From: Deroplatys truncata
Lineage: Eukaryota; Arthropoda; Insecta; Mantodea; Mantidae
Reading direction: 5' to 3'
Assembly (NCBI GenBank): GCA_030765065.1
Contig: CM060984.1
Location: 99,305,488 to 99,369,487, forward strand
Length of the DNA stretch: 64,000 nucleotides
Below are positions 46,563 through 59,395 of the stretch, piece after piece (within the stretch, counting starts at the first letter, position 1; each line of letters begins with the position of its first letter). Made by a program: the position numbers and the translations under genes. Below the pieces are notes generated by a model, which did not search any database, had not been told where the DNA came from, and saw only the letters and a program-made list of their open reading frames with translations.

Positions 46563-49120
46563 AGACCAATTGCTTGGCTTATCGATCAGATTCAGGAAAG
46601 ATGACCACCAATACTTATATTCCTAAATATACAGTTCCTTGCCTGATATGTAAACTGTAAGGCAGAGATAATAGATTTGAGAAAGTAGAGAAATTTCCTT
46701 ATTTTCAGTTAAAGTAGAGTCAAAATCTTATATTACTTAAGAAATTTAATAGACATTAGAAGCTACTCCACTTTCTTAAACTTATTTTTCATACCAGTTA
46801 ATTTAAATCTATATTGAATATGATTCTAAGTCTATCCTCTGTGGCAAATAGAATGAAATTTAGCAAAAGAATTATAGTGTTCCTTTAAATGTTCCTTTAG
46901 TTATGTACTTAGATTTAAACTTTGAGAATACTATTGCAATAATATAATTGGGTAATAATTAAGAGGAAGAGTTTTCAAGGTTTCAGTGCTTATAATATGA
47001 AACACAGTGGCATATTCTCATTCTAGGCATGTACTGTATGATCTTGGATTTACATTACAATCTGCTTATTTCATAACAGAGTACTATAAAAAATACTTGA
47101 AACTCTCATTGATATTCCCACAAATTGAGTTGTATTTTCCATGGAGTTCAGAGATGTGGCACTTTGGTAGTCTTGACAGACTCAAGCACATCACTTGTAG
47201 TAGTTTCCTGTGTGCTATTGGCTGGAAATTACCATGAAAATAGTCTCAAAGCTGCATGTTTTGTGGAGCAAGGTCTGGGATTAGTTATTTCTCAATAAAC
47301 CTGAAGCTAGTGACAGCAGTAAACATATGAAGAGCATCATTTCAAATGCATTATATCCAACTGAGGACAAACTTGAGTTTCACATCATTTTGTATAGTTT
47401 GTTATTTAATAATTGTGCCACATTTCAAAACACATTTATATTCTGAGATAGATGAAGGTGCCATTTTCAGTTTAATGAGTTATCAATTTTGTAATAGGTA
47501 TCCTAGTAGTGCAGTAGTATGTTTTTAATTATCCACTAATATTATAAAGAGAGAAAATTTGTATGTGTGTGTGTGGTGTGTGTATTTAGGGTAATCTTAG
47601 AAACCACTCAACTGTTTTTGATAATTCTTTCACCAATGAAAAGTCCTTGTATTTCTGATGGGCCTAGGATATATGAAACCTTCCAATATAAACTACTAAA
47701 TGCCAAAATACTAAAACAGTTCTTAGAAATACATTCACTGTTAATACTGCTTCCATTTTTAATATTTCTTGAACTATTTACAAGAATATTATTTATTACA
47801 ATACAAACACAGGAGGCATAATAGAAGATCCTTACTAGGATGGCTTTGACTTTTCAAGTTGTTGTTACTCCACAGAGAAAGTACAGAAAAATAAATGCTG
47901 GTTATATTTTATTCAAAGCAATATACATAGATCTCCATGATGTAACAGCTAAACCATGGAAGAATGCTAAATAAACTCAGAAGACAGAGCGAAAGAAATT
48001 ATAATGGGGATTTGCTTATAATGATATGATATGTGTGATATTTATTTATTTTATTGGCATTTTATCAAATGCTACAGATGCATGTAATAAAGCAGTATCA
48101 TAACCTCTTAGTAACCTTTGTTGTAACTTTACAGAAGCATTTAGTTAAGTTTAGCATCCTGTGAATTTCATTACATATTCAACATATAAAAAGCATAACA
48201 TCGGCAATTACTCAACCTACATTCATAATTAACAATTGAAACAACTGTTTTTCCCTCTGGTTCAGACAATCCTCTGCTATGCCTAAGAATTTTAAATTGC
48301 TGCCTTCAGAGGTTGTAGATTTTTCATAGTTTTGGGAATACCAGGGACTTTTTGGTCTATTATTACAAATATCTTGAAATTTACAAAATAGCTATTCTTT
48401 ATTAATGTGTGTGCATTGTAATATAGTATATAAATTCTTATATTAACATCTCAGACTGTAATGTCCACTACAATGTTCTAAATTTATTATATTGTAAGTT
48501 TAAAATGATCTCATTCTTTAAATTTCCTGATTTAAGATGTCTAATTATACATTTTGAACAAATGTGTTTCTAAGCAGTGCTTATAGTTAAGGAGTTTCAC
48601 TTTATTTGCCTTTCCTGTAACATTATGCTATTCCAAAATATTTTAAAGCAATGCTCCTTATATGTGCTAAAATAACTGCTGCATATTGGCAAATAATAAT
48701 ATATGCTAAAGTGAATATTCTTTCTCTCTCGATATTACATGTCATAGCACTTTCTTGACAATAAACTTGAAATTTGTATAATACTATCCCCTACAGGCTT
48801 CAAAACTATGTGCAGCCTTAGTTGGTTGTAAAGTAAGGGTAACTTAACACAGTCAGCCAATGTAAGTGCTTGAGTTCTGTGCAAGTGACAGTCTTATCAT
48901 GGAGCTTTGCAAAAATATTAGGGAATCTTGTTTCAAATATTAAGTTGAACACTATCATTTAAATCACTTACTATGTAGTTTGATACATCATAATTTTTCT
49001 CAAATTACAATATATGTAATAATTTGTTATACTACATGGATTATTAGAAGAATATAAAGTTAGGTACCAAAACTTAAAATATTTTTAAAGTTATGTTCTG
49101 ATGCTGCATGTCCTAACACT
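46563..49120. other. Downstream of the gene: 3' UTR and/or intergenic, nothing recognised
   Basis: AT-rich; AATAAA hexamers are scattered. The short frames near 47007 and 47567 show no family resemblance. Confidence 0.45.
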
Positions 49121-49124
49121 AAAG

Positions 49125-49330
49125 TCAGGTACCCAGCTCCATGACATGGAAGTAGCATAATGGCCTGATAATACAGAGAGCCTGAATTTGAATCTTGTTT
49201 GAGGCAAGTTATCTGAATAAGATTTTCTTCCATGGTTCTTCCCATCATGAAAAGACACATGCCAGATGGTCATTTGAGCACTCATTTCATATATTCATTC
49301 ACTGCCCAATAAGAACTTGGTTAAGGCTTT
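49125..49330 (+). mobile_element. Possible tRNA-derived SINE fragment
   Basis: gaagtagcataatggcctga could be an A box and gcctgaatttgaatcttgtt a B box, as in a tRNA-like head. The following sequence matches no other copy in the window. Confidence 0.35.
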
Positions 49331-49400
49331 AAATTAAAAAATTAAAAATAAAGTCAGAATATGCCACTGGTAAAATAAGTGTTAATATCATTATAAATTA

Positions 49401-49742
49401 AAAATAAATCCTGTGGTGCTACAGTCAATGTGAGGCCTGGGTCTGCCAATCCGACTGCCTGCCTCACACCACTTATGCAAGGCAGAGGTGGGCGATCATC
49501 CAACCAATATGGGGAGGTGATGTGACCAGCAAGCATCAAGCATCCTCCAGCCAGAAAGTTGGCTCACAAGACCAGGATCGCTGTCTATTAGAGCTCCTCA
49601 TTTTCCTCACGTTGCTGAATGGGCACTGGCTCTATACCCATATTTAAAATCCGCACCCCCAGAGGTGGAATCAAACCTGGATGCATTCCATAGCAAGGAA
49701 CCAGAGCTCCACACTCTAGCCCACAGTGCCACAATGCAGGAC
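49401..49742 (-). mobile_element. tRNA-derived SINE with 14-base target duplication
   Basis: The flanking direct repeat atcattataaatta is at 49387-49400 and 49743-49756. Reverse-strand reading: ttgtggcactgtgggctaga (A-box region), catccaggtttgattccacc (B box), then a GC-richer body and an A-rich end. 342 bases. It differs from families A, B and C. Confidence 0.85.
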
Positions 49743-49756
49743 ATCATTATAAATTA

Positions 49757-51809
49757 GCACTTTTAAATTTATCCTTCATTATGGAGAAGTAGCACAGTAT
49801 TTTTATATTACAATATTCTGTAGTTTTACTTTATGTACTATATTACTAGTTACCTAATTACTTTAGCAAATTTTCCAATTTTTTCATTCCTTTTTAAGTT
49901 TTATTGAGCTAAAGGTATTGCCAGTACATTTATGTGCCATCTTAAGGCAATCATTCATATTATTGGCGGTTGGCAATGAAGCCATTCGCTCTCTTAGACT
50001 CCAGTATTTTGATGAGAGGTTGGTATGTTGATCAAAAACTGGGCAGCAAAAAAGGCAGTCTCACTCCATATGTTCTCCGAATTCACATAAAAAGGGCATA
50101 TAGGAGATTCTGCTATGCCAATCCTTGCAGATGTTTGTTGGGGCAGTCATGGCATGTAAATAGTCTAATAATTGCCACTGAGGATTTTCTTGGTAGTATA
50201 GTAATTCTAGTTGTATTATTATATCAATTTTCCCACTGTTTCCCTTTTGCTTGTGATATCTATATATTTTTCTTTCACTTTATTGTTATATGTTCATGTA
50301 ATTATTCTTTTGATAGAGTGATAGGACAGAGGATTTTGATGTAATTTTGTACCCTTTTTGGCAAGAAAGTTAGCTCTTTCCTTACCTTCTGCTCCACAGT
50401 GTGCTGTTATTCATTGAAGTACTATTCTTTTATTTAAATTAATTAATTGCTGTATAAGTATTTTTGCAATATTCTATGACATTGATTGATACTAGCTTTT
50501 CCTGTGAATCCAATGAAGGATTTCCCTTCTTTCTTTTTGCAATAACTCTTCAGATTTTACACAAAAAAGAATTGTAGTATTACCTGCTATGGAAAATACT
50601 CAAGATAGTTAGAAAACATAAATGGCAAGGAACTGCTGTAATATTTTAAGGTTATGTTAAAACTGTAAAAATGACAAGAAAATTCTTTGGTGGTCATCTG
50701 AAAACGCAACTGGCAATCAGGCAGGCAAGAATATTGAGAGCTTAGAAGCTGGTGAACCATGTAATGAACTGATTCTTCCTGTAACCTTTGAGTATTCCAC
50801 TGTTTGTTGACATGTTAGTTTCAAAGAGGCACACAAGTATCTCTCTTACTCAAAGAGTATATAAACACTACTCTCTCACTTTCTTTCCAAAATGAATAAA
50901 TTAGAAAGAAATATCTACAATATATATATCTATGCTTAATTTCTTGAGCTTATAGAATAAATTAACAACCATAATTCCTTGTTTATTAAATTAATATAAC
51001 TCTCTCCTAGGGAAAAATGAAATTTTTCTGCATCTTCCAACTGAAACACAAGCATGCTAAAAGTCTCCTTTCATTACATTTCTTACTATTCACCATATAC
51101 CTAATTAAAACTTACATTAAGTTAGGCAAAGAAATAAGTTGAGGATAAAGACCAGTCTTGCTGGTTCAATGACATTGTTGTGGTTATTATTTAGTAGGCA
51201 TTTGTAACAAAGTTTGGAATAGAGGTATAATATATATCTTGGAAAATTTATATAATTACCATTATAAAGATAATTTTTAAAGGTAGAATAATATTTAAAA
51301 GATACTTAATACTAAGAAGGCATATATTTTAGTCATGTATTTTAAGCTTATTGGTGCATCTCAGTAAAACATATCAGACTTGGCCAATTATCGAACTTCT
51401 TTAAAATATATAGGTCATATCTGCAAGATCCACAAATAAAGTTTCTCAAAATCAAACATCATACTTGCTTAAAATACCACATCTATTTTCATATAAAACT
51501 AGGTAAAATATCAGATTATCTTTTTAAATAATAATATTCAAAATTCAAAATAATTAATTTTTAACTCAAAAGATTAAAGTATGCAACAGAGATGCCCACA
51601 ATTGATGTCAATGACCAAATTGTAGTATAGTTTAGAATATGCACCACAGTTGACAGGCTCTTAAAGATCATTTTGTATTCTTATTCAGAGCTGCCAAAAA
51701 TATATATTGAGAGTTATAGGAAATAATCTGCATTTTATTTGCACAGAGCAGATTTATACATTATTAATCAGAAACAGAATATTGGGGAAAGAAAATGACA
51801 CATTTGTAG
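49757..51809. other. Intergenic, nothing recognised
   Basis: The 124-codon frame at 49970-50344 has a Lys/Arg-rich start (VDQKLGSKKGSLTPYVLRIH) and then a hydrophobic end with no conserved motif. It could be a degraded retroelement fragment. I do not call it a gene. Confidence 0.4.
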
Positions 51810-52080
51810 GTTAAGTCCCCAGGATGGGCTGGATCCCAAGGGGCTAGTATCACTAAGGCACTGCACTCATAGCTAGCAACAAAATAAAGGTAGTGTGGCC
51901 AACACTACACGCCAGTTATATCTCATCCATACAATACAAAATGATTATCTCACCAGCGGCTGAGTGAACATGGGCTGGTTTGCTCACCATAGAGAGGAGA
52001 GAAATATCACAGTTGCTGCCAGGGATCAATTCCTGGGCTCTCCAGTCTGAAGTCAGGCACTTACCATCTGAGATAACCAG
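51810..52080 (-). mobile_element. tRNA-derived SINE, reverse orientation
   Basis: Reverse-strand reading: ggttatctcagatggtaagt, then cagactggagagcccaggaattgatccctgg (B box gaattgatccc), 'tttctctcctctctatggtg' and, further, 'cccttgggatccagcccatc'. GC content is clearly above the surroundings. No second copy is in the window to confirm the family. Confidence 0.6.
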
Positions 52081-53218
52081 TAAATAGATAACTTGATAAT
52101 AATCTAAACTTTTAAAAGACATTATTTATTTTTTAAAAATGCAATTGTTTCAATGTTGTACTTATAAGACACAACTATTATAGGACTTATTCTCCAGAAA
52201 TATTTTTAATAATTTAGTGGTGGCAGTTTCCTTCATTATTAATAATTTTAAAAGTGTTACAACCAAAGAACAAAATGTGTTATCCTCATGTATTCTAAAT
52301 TTTTATGATTCCAATAATATGTTTGAAATTTATGATCTACCTTGTCTTGCTTGCCATCAAAGTCTCAATATCATCTCATAAATTTTCACCTTCATGGTAT
52401 TTGTTATTTTTTCTTGAAAACCAGTTTTCCATGCTCTTGGCACAAGTTCAAAAAAATCTTTTAAGTATTAATGATAACTTCATATTGCTATGTCAGGCAG
52501 TCTCTTCATTTACTTGTACCTCTCTTAGAAGTTTTTCTGACAGTTACAAATCATCTGTATTGTCTATTAACACTCTACTGTTATCTCCTAGTTTTCTTCC
52601 TATTATTCTTTCTTTCTTGCTTGTGTACTAGTACACAAAGATGGGACACAAAGTATTGTGCACCTAAGGATTTTCCAAGATGATAGAATGCCACACTGCA
52701 CGTGCTCCAATTCAAGCACTTCCACAGAAAAATGAAGCAAGTATCTCATTGTTATGTGGGATGGGACAAGACTGTTAACTCATTAAATGTGCAGTATGAG
52801 ATTCTATGTCTCAGTAAATACCCAAGGTGTTTGTTTTTTTCAAACAAAAAATGTATATTCACACTAGTTCTCCCTCACCCTTGCTATTAACCTTCTCAGC
52901 CATTGTTAGTTTGTGTGTTTGTTTGTTTCATTTTATAGCTTCCTTTAATTACTATAATCATAGCAGCTCCATTTTGAGACTGACACTTTTTTTTTATGAG
53001 CAAATACAAAGAAAAATCCTCAACCAGACAACATTTACCATCTGGGATGAAAACCTAGACCCACTGATTGGCAAAGCTTATTTATTTGTGCATTGAATTG
53101 CAGCGTTGTTGTTGCTTTGTTTAGTTATTGAAACTTAATTTATGCAAAGTTATGGAACATCCTTTTCTAATCCATGCAATTGCAGTATCTCTGTCTGCCA
53201 ACTGTCATTAAGATGGAT
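52081..53218. other. Intergenic, nothing recognised
   Basis: AT-rich. Open frames at 52305-52631 and 52827-53096 are low-complexity, hydrophobic and without homology that I can name. Confidence 0.4.
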
Positions 53219-53870
53219 TATTATTATTTCTTTCCCCCTTTTTCTTTAATTATGAATGAGCCTATGTAGGAATATACAAAGTACTTAGAGATGTTTCTTT
53301 GAATTCATACCTCTTTCATTCTTTGACTGTGGGCTTTCTTTCTCCCATTTGTCCATGTTGTTCCAGTCCCCCCCCCCCATTTGTCCTCTTGCCATTTATG
53401 CACTTTGATTCTAAAGATATCTCTGTTTAGGATATCTTCTTGTGTAATTCCTGCAATAATTAAGTCTTTTTTTACTTCACCAATCCACTTCATAGTATCT
53501 ACTTGTGCTTTACTTCCATTTTCATAGAGTTCCATTATTTGTTTTGTAAGCCTGTTGGAGTTCATTCATTTAATATGTCCATAAAATTTTAACCTATGTC
53601 TTCTAATATCACTGTGAATGTCTGTATATATTTTTATTTAATTTTTACTTCTGAGTCTGTATTGTTCACCTATGACTTGTGGACCTAAAATGTTTCTTAC
53701 AATTTTGCATTCTTTCTTCATAATATTTTCAGTGTCTGCTTTTCTGTTCAAAATTAATGTTTCTGCTCTGAAGAGGCACTCTGGTTTAATTGCAGTGTTA
53801 TATTGTCTTAATTTTGTATGCTTAGACAAAATTAAGGCTTAATTATTTATTATTGTTATTGTTATCATCA
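53219..53870 (-). mobile_element. LINE 3' end, 5' truncated, second copy
   Basis: Minus-strand reading: KLRQYNTAIKPECLFRAETL, then MKKECKIVRNILGPQVIGEQ YRLRSK, NSNRLTKQIMELYENGSKAQ, TMKWIGEVKKDLI, VHKWQEDK and TTWTNGRKKAHSQRMKEV. It ends in a (AAT)-type tail at 53219-53229. Protein blocks match 36828-37690 nearly one to one. Here two open stretches (53829-53638 and 53565-53305) survive, so this copy is somewhat less eroded. Confidence 0.85.
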
Positions 53871-53884
53871 TCATCATCATCATC
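53865..53884. repeat. (ATC)n short microsatellite
   Basis: ATC units at the truncated 5' end of the LINE copy. Confidence 0.85.
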
Positions 53885-56800
53885 CACCGCCTCCCCAATT
53901 ACTGTCATAGCCATACTGCTTTGTAGAAGTAGGGATAAATTCAGTTTTAAAATTAACAGAGAAAGCTCATTCTGCTTTAAAACTGTAGCAATCATAAAAG
54001 AAAAGCTCTACACCTTCCAAGGAATCTAAAGACCAAGTTTAGATAGGATAATATAAAATATACTTTGATTAATGTGCTGATGATGCCTGCTTCTGACCAA
54101 TGAATACCCGAATTATGGTAGTCCTGAGATATTAATTGTGGCTTGATATGAACACAATGATTTATACTGGTAATGGCAAAGATCAGTGTACTTTTCCATG
54201 CTTGCAGGTTAGGCATTTCATAAGCCTATACAAACATTGATGTTTAACGCAGATCCTTTGAGAGGCATACAAGAGGAGGTAATTCAGACATCATAAGGGT
54301 TTTAAAGAATACATTTTTAAATTTCCCAGTGGAAGTTACTTGTAATAAAAGAGATCACCTTAAGATGCAAGCATTTTTTTAATTTGAAAAACAATTATGG
54401 CCTTGTAAAATCATTTGATGCATAAATTTAATAACTTTTTCTCACTATGAGAGCCCTGAAAATAAAGTGCATTTCTCACAATTTATATGCCATACCATAA
54501 CATCATATGCTATCTTTCCAAGACCAGTCAATATACACATGAGCTTTTCTATCAGTAGTAATTTACAGCAGACATTTGGGTCCTAAGCCATTCTGCTCTA
54601 TTCTTCTGCTCATTGTTTGAATTTCAGGAAAAGTGCAGTGAATTAAAAATACATTTTCCTTTTCTTTCTTTTGTTAGGTTGTCCAATAACTGTATTACCA
54701 TCAGAAACAAAACTTAAACCACAATTGTTTTTAAATGGAACTTATATTTGCAGCACTGTATATTGTCCCATTCATAAACTCCATTGCCTGAGATATGCAT
54801 TCTTAAGTTCACTGCACCTAGCTGCAAGGATTTCTCAGTTCTACAACTCTTCCCAACATCCATCCACCAAGACGCTCTTTGGTTGCCTTTTCATTATTTA
54901 ACAGCAGTTTTACTGTATTAGATAGGTAACCATGAACTTTTCTGGTGGAATGAAGTAAAGCTTTCAGACTCTCTCCTATCTCTGTCAGCAGAGAAATATA
55001 ATAGGAATACTCCAGCCTTTTTCACGTGTGAATATGTATATCAGATCATTACATATTTAACCAGCAAGTATACAGGGAGATCTGCCTAAATAAAACAAAA
55101 CTTGTACTGGTTAAATGCCAAAGGTGAACTTCAATGATTCTAAAGCACTAATAATTTATGCGCAAGACCAACATAGTAAACAAATACCTTTAAACTTTAT
55201 ATATTTTACTTTTAAATCAGAGTTTTATCAACATAAAGATAAAAATCTGTATCCATTCATCAAGATATTTTCTTAAACACATGAATGCACTAAATAGGTG
55301 GATACAATAAGATAAACTTACTGCATAATTATAAATTTCACCTTTGGTATTGAAACCTTTCCAGTTACTTTTTTTTTTTAATGTAAGCGCTGTATATTTT
55401 CTGTGATGTATTAAGAGGGGATGGGTTTTCTATACAGTGTATATCTCTTTAAAAGAAAGAAGAAAAAAAAAGATGTATGTATAAGCATGCGAGTGAATGA
55501 GAAGGTATAAAAACACATGAGCTTCCCCCTCGGCCTTGCGTTTATAAATAAAAAACAATATTATTATTATTATAATTATTACATTGAACAGTAGAATTTA
55601 CAGACTGTGCCTTGTAATTGTCTTGTGTGTTTTTCAGATAGTAGTTGGCTTTGGTACAGTTTTGTGTATTTTGTTTGTTGTGCATAGCTTCTATCAGACA
55701 CTATGGCAGGTAGGTGTGTAAAAGATGATGGAATATCAAAATATATGTTTAAATGAATTCATTACTAATCACAAAATAAAGAGTAATGTATTCATCTGGT
55801 TATGAGAGAGCTTACAGTTGTACATTCTATACAAGAAATGGAAGCTGCAGTAGCTAAAACTGACTGAAAATTTCAGGAACTCATTGTAAAAGTATTTGTG
55901 AACCTTTATTTCACATCAGAGAAATTACAGTTAAATGTATTTGTTTCGAAAAGAAACTAACTTGAATTTTTAGCAAATAAAGTAAAATTCATAATAAATG
56001 TTTAAACGAATGCAAATTATCTTATGAAGTCCTATTTAGTTATGAGCATGAATGTGAAATAAAGTCCCTCTATTGGACTTTAAGTGATTATATACATTTA
56101 TCTGTGATATTCTGTATATTTTCCTATGCTTCTTACTCAACATATTCTTTTCTTTACTTTTTTATTATGCTTTACAAATTTTATTTGTGTCTGTTTCCTA
56201 AATTAAGCTTTTATAATGGTGCCAAGTTGAAAAAAGGAGTCCCCAACATCAATTAAGGCTAATCTTCTTCAAAACAAACAAGCACTTCAGAATTATTACT
56301 TAACATCTCTGTAATTAAAAAAAGGTCACATTATTAATTTATTGGAACATTCTGTCCACTTCTTTTATTTTTAACCCTAAAATGGCAGCAGCTGTTTGGA
56401 GAAGAGCATAGAAGCTTCAAAAAGAAGAGTAGTAAATATGATTAGTATACTCTATAATGAAAAAAAGCATTATTTCTATAGGGGTAGTGATTAGACAAAG
56501 AGAAATATGCCAAACATGCTTGAAGAAATTTTTAAATATTTTGCACCATCCCTTATTTTGTAAATAACATATTATGTTTAAGGTTACTTGCATTACGAAG
56601 CATTATGTATTTGAAGTTGTAGAAGCAAGTCTTATTGACTTCATATAGTATACCCAAGATCCTCTATTATAGGCTAGCAAAAGAATGTCACTTCTCATAT
56701 TTTCAGGCCTCCTGTGCACATAAAACAGATCAAATGATTTATTTATTTGTTTTTATTTATTTATTGATACAAAATCTACTCTTGGCTTTATCTTGTGTAA

Positions 56801-57349
56801 AAAACATGCAAAATACGTGTTATGTTCATTGACCTCTTCTGTTAATTATTAGTGCTATGAATTGTTTTATATTGGATACCAAATTACTTTGCAAAACAGT
56901 AAGATATCTATATCTCTGTTTCCAGAACCTCAGAAAAATCCATTATGCTACAAACTATTGCCTTTTAGGGAAATAAATAAATTCCCCCCAGATAGCTTTT
57001 AACCCTCCACAGATGACATTTTAAACCTAACATGGTTGGTCGAATGGCATTGATACTGCTGGTTTTCTTTGGTAAATATGAACTTGTTTACACATGCAAC
57101 AGCTATAATGACAAATTCTCAACCAACAAACACTCAAGAAGATAGCAACTGCAGAGGTTACGCAAATAAAGTACCAAAATATTGCATGAGAAATACCAAA
57201 TTCTATGTCTTATTGGATTTAGTGTAACTGGTGACACTAAAAATCATCTACATCAGTATTACAATTGTGTTGCTGTTCTCTTCAAACTGTACACATGCTT
57301 GTTCTTCATCAAAATCACCATTAGCAGTAAATGAAGAGCTAATTCTAAG
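53885..57349. other. Intergenic, nothing recognised
   Basis: AT-rich with no transposon ends or gene fragment that I can support. The GC-poor stretch around 55540-55585 has TTA/AAT runs. Confidence 0.45.
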
Positions 57350-58440
57350 ACTAATTCTAGGATAATAGACACATTACTATACTTCCAATAGTCAAGCAGC
57401 CTTAAAGGCTCTTTAGGGCAGGATAACCGAATCTAAACTGGTCGTTCTCCATGGAGTAGTGGTACCATGCTAGCCTCTAGTTCCCAAGGTCACGGGTTCA
57501 AACCTGGCGGGGGGTGATGGATTTTTTTGGGTGTAAAAATCCTTAGCATGGCTTCCTTCAAAAGGAAAGTAAAGCCAGTGGTCTCGTGTTGTAGATTTAT
57601 GACACGTAAAAGAACCTCAAGCCTGATAAAGAGGCCTCTGAGCAAAATTACTGGTCTTTCACGCTCAATATAGAATGGGACGCTAAGGACCATAGTAGTT
57701 AAAGAGCATCCATAAATAAAACTCAATTTAATTTAATTTTCTAAACTGGTCTGGGAATGTACAAAGGCTCTAACAGCACTAATCCTGCACAATTCAATGG
57801 AGTTGGTGTGGGTGCCAGGGCATAAAGGAATGCATGGCAATGAAAGAAAGATGATTTGATGAAGAAAGAATCAGAGAATGCTTTTGTAGGTCCTGAACCT
57901 AGATTTGGGCTATCCTATGGTCTAGTCCTGGGGGTAATCCAGAAATGGATCAGGAAAAATCACAATGAGCGCTGGAAGTCTTTATCAGGACATAAGCATT
58001 CTAAGGCTCTTACTAAAGAGATAATAAAAAGCAGGACACAATCACTGCTTAAAATGAGTGGAACTGCACTAAAATGGACAGTTGGGCTATTAATAAGACA
58101 CTGTCAGTTGCTTGGGCATCTCTACAAAATTGGCAAAGCAGTCAATCAAGTATGTAGATGATGCACGAGAGCAAATGAAACAGTATCTCATTTGCTGTGT
58201 GACTGTGAAGCTATCACAGTTCTTAGGGTTAAATACTTCAATCAATCAGGAAATCATGCAATTGCAAGGATTTCAAGTTCCTACTAAGAGACTTGCAGAC
58301 TTTGCGAAGGGAAGTACAATAGATCACAACAACTGGTTGCAGTGCATAGGGCACTTATTGCCCTCTCTTTCCTTTAAAAAAAACCAAAAAAACTGTAGGA
58401 TTGATCGAATCAAAAACATTGCAGATTCCAGCTGGTATTA
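57350..58440 (+). mobile_element. LINE RNase H / 3' ORF2 fragment, interrupted by a SINE
   Basis: Before the SINE, 57386-57415 encodes NSQAALKAL, the RNase H motif around the catalytic Asp (here Asn). After the SINE, the reading gives LVWECTKALTALI-like sequence, then VWVPGHKGMHGNE (the conserved WVPGH-x-G-x2-GNE block), ENAFVGPEPRFGLSYGLVLG, KWIRKNHNERWKSLSGHKHS and LKWTVGLLIRHCQLLGHLYK. This is the RNase H end of an I/R1/Jockey-type LINE ORF2. It is broken by stops. Confidence 0.85.
57443..57739 (+). mobile_element. SINE family A inserted in the LINE RNase H fragment
   Basis: The exact 11-base duplication tctaaactggt (57432-57442 and 57740-57750) flanks the 297-base SINE. A box tggagtagtggtaccatgct, B box cacgggttcaaacctggcgg. 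Body matches the copy at 35583-35879. Removing it restores the RNase H reading between the NSQAALKAL and VWVPGHKG blocks. Confidence 0.95.
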
Positions 58441-59254
58441 AAAGATGGTATGTTTTGCTTTCATTGCATTTATTTTCCACTGCAAGTATAAAAATAAAAA
58501 TGACAGCTTCCTAACTGGTAAATGGCAAGCATGAAAGTACTTGGGTCCTGAAACCTTTCGAAAGTAAAGAAAAATGCATTGCAAAAAAGTAAAGTTGGCA
58601 CTTTGGATGAATTTGACCAACAAATGGTTACGTTTCACCTTAAAGAATGATATGGAAAATTAATAAATCAAATTTCTTAATTAGCTATGGATGCATTGAA
58701 TTCAGTCCACTGTGAAATAAGTGAATGTTGTCACTTCACTGATCTTAGCTTCTGTTTTCAATTGCTAAAATGCCTACCACTGCGAATGCCAACAAAATCC
58801 GATAGAAGTTGAACAGTCCTCAACTCTTATTCCTGCTGTGTTATACAGCATAAGATGCTACAGATGATTAATCTGAAGCTGTTAATAATGTAAATGTGTA
58901 TAATATTGCACTGGTTACTTGGAAGTAGGTAACCAGTAATGCAAGCTGAAATGTATAATGTGATATTTTCCAATGAACAGAAAACAATCTTAATTATAAC
59001 AAGAGAAAACAATAATTAAGACAAACGTAATTGCTTAATGCCAAGCAGTGGCTTAGAGATAGACTGTTCCCACATTAATTTTTGGGTGTATGGGCTTACC
59101 ACATGCATAGCATCAGAGATGTAATGTTAAATCAAAATTGAAAAATTTGATGCAATGCCAGGATTCTGCTCTGTATGCATATACACTCTTGGGGGCTTGC
59201 TAGATAATATGTATGAATCAGGCAAGAAAGTTTTAATGCACATTCCATGATGAA
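58441..59254. other. Intergenic, nothing recognised
   Basis: AT-rich and featureless. Confidence 0.45.
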
Positions 59255-59395
59255 AGCCATGGTAGTTCAATTGAAGAGCATCAGCACATAAAGCTGAAGG
59301 CCTGTGGTTCACATCCTGTCCATAGCAATAAATTTTTGAAATCTGATTCAACTATCCACCTTTAACCTAAACTTGCTAGTGTGAATAACAGCAGC
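59255..59395 (+). mobile_element. SINE family B copy
   Basis: tRNA-like head ccatggtagttcaattgaag (A box) and aggcctgtggttcacatcct (B box), then 'agcaataaatttttgaaatc', 'tgattcaactatccaccttt' and 'aacctaaacttgctagtgtg'. Same block order as at 44.7 kb. Confidence 0.7.

Noticed and set aside
49970..50344. 124-codon frame as a host gene
   Set aside because: No recognisable domain; hydrophobic second half; no exon or codon-use evidence. Possibly retroelement debris.
57490..57726. Minus-strand 78-codon frame
   Set aside because: Shadow of SINE family A.
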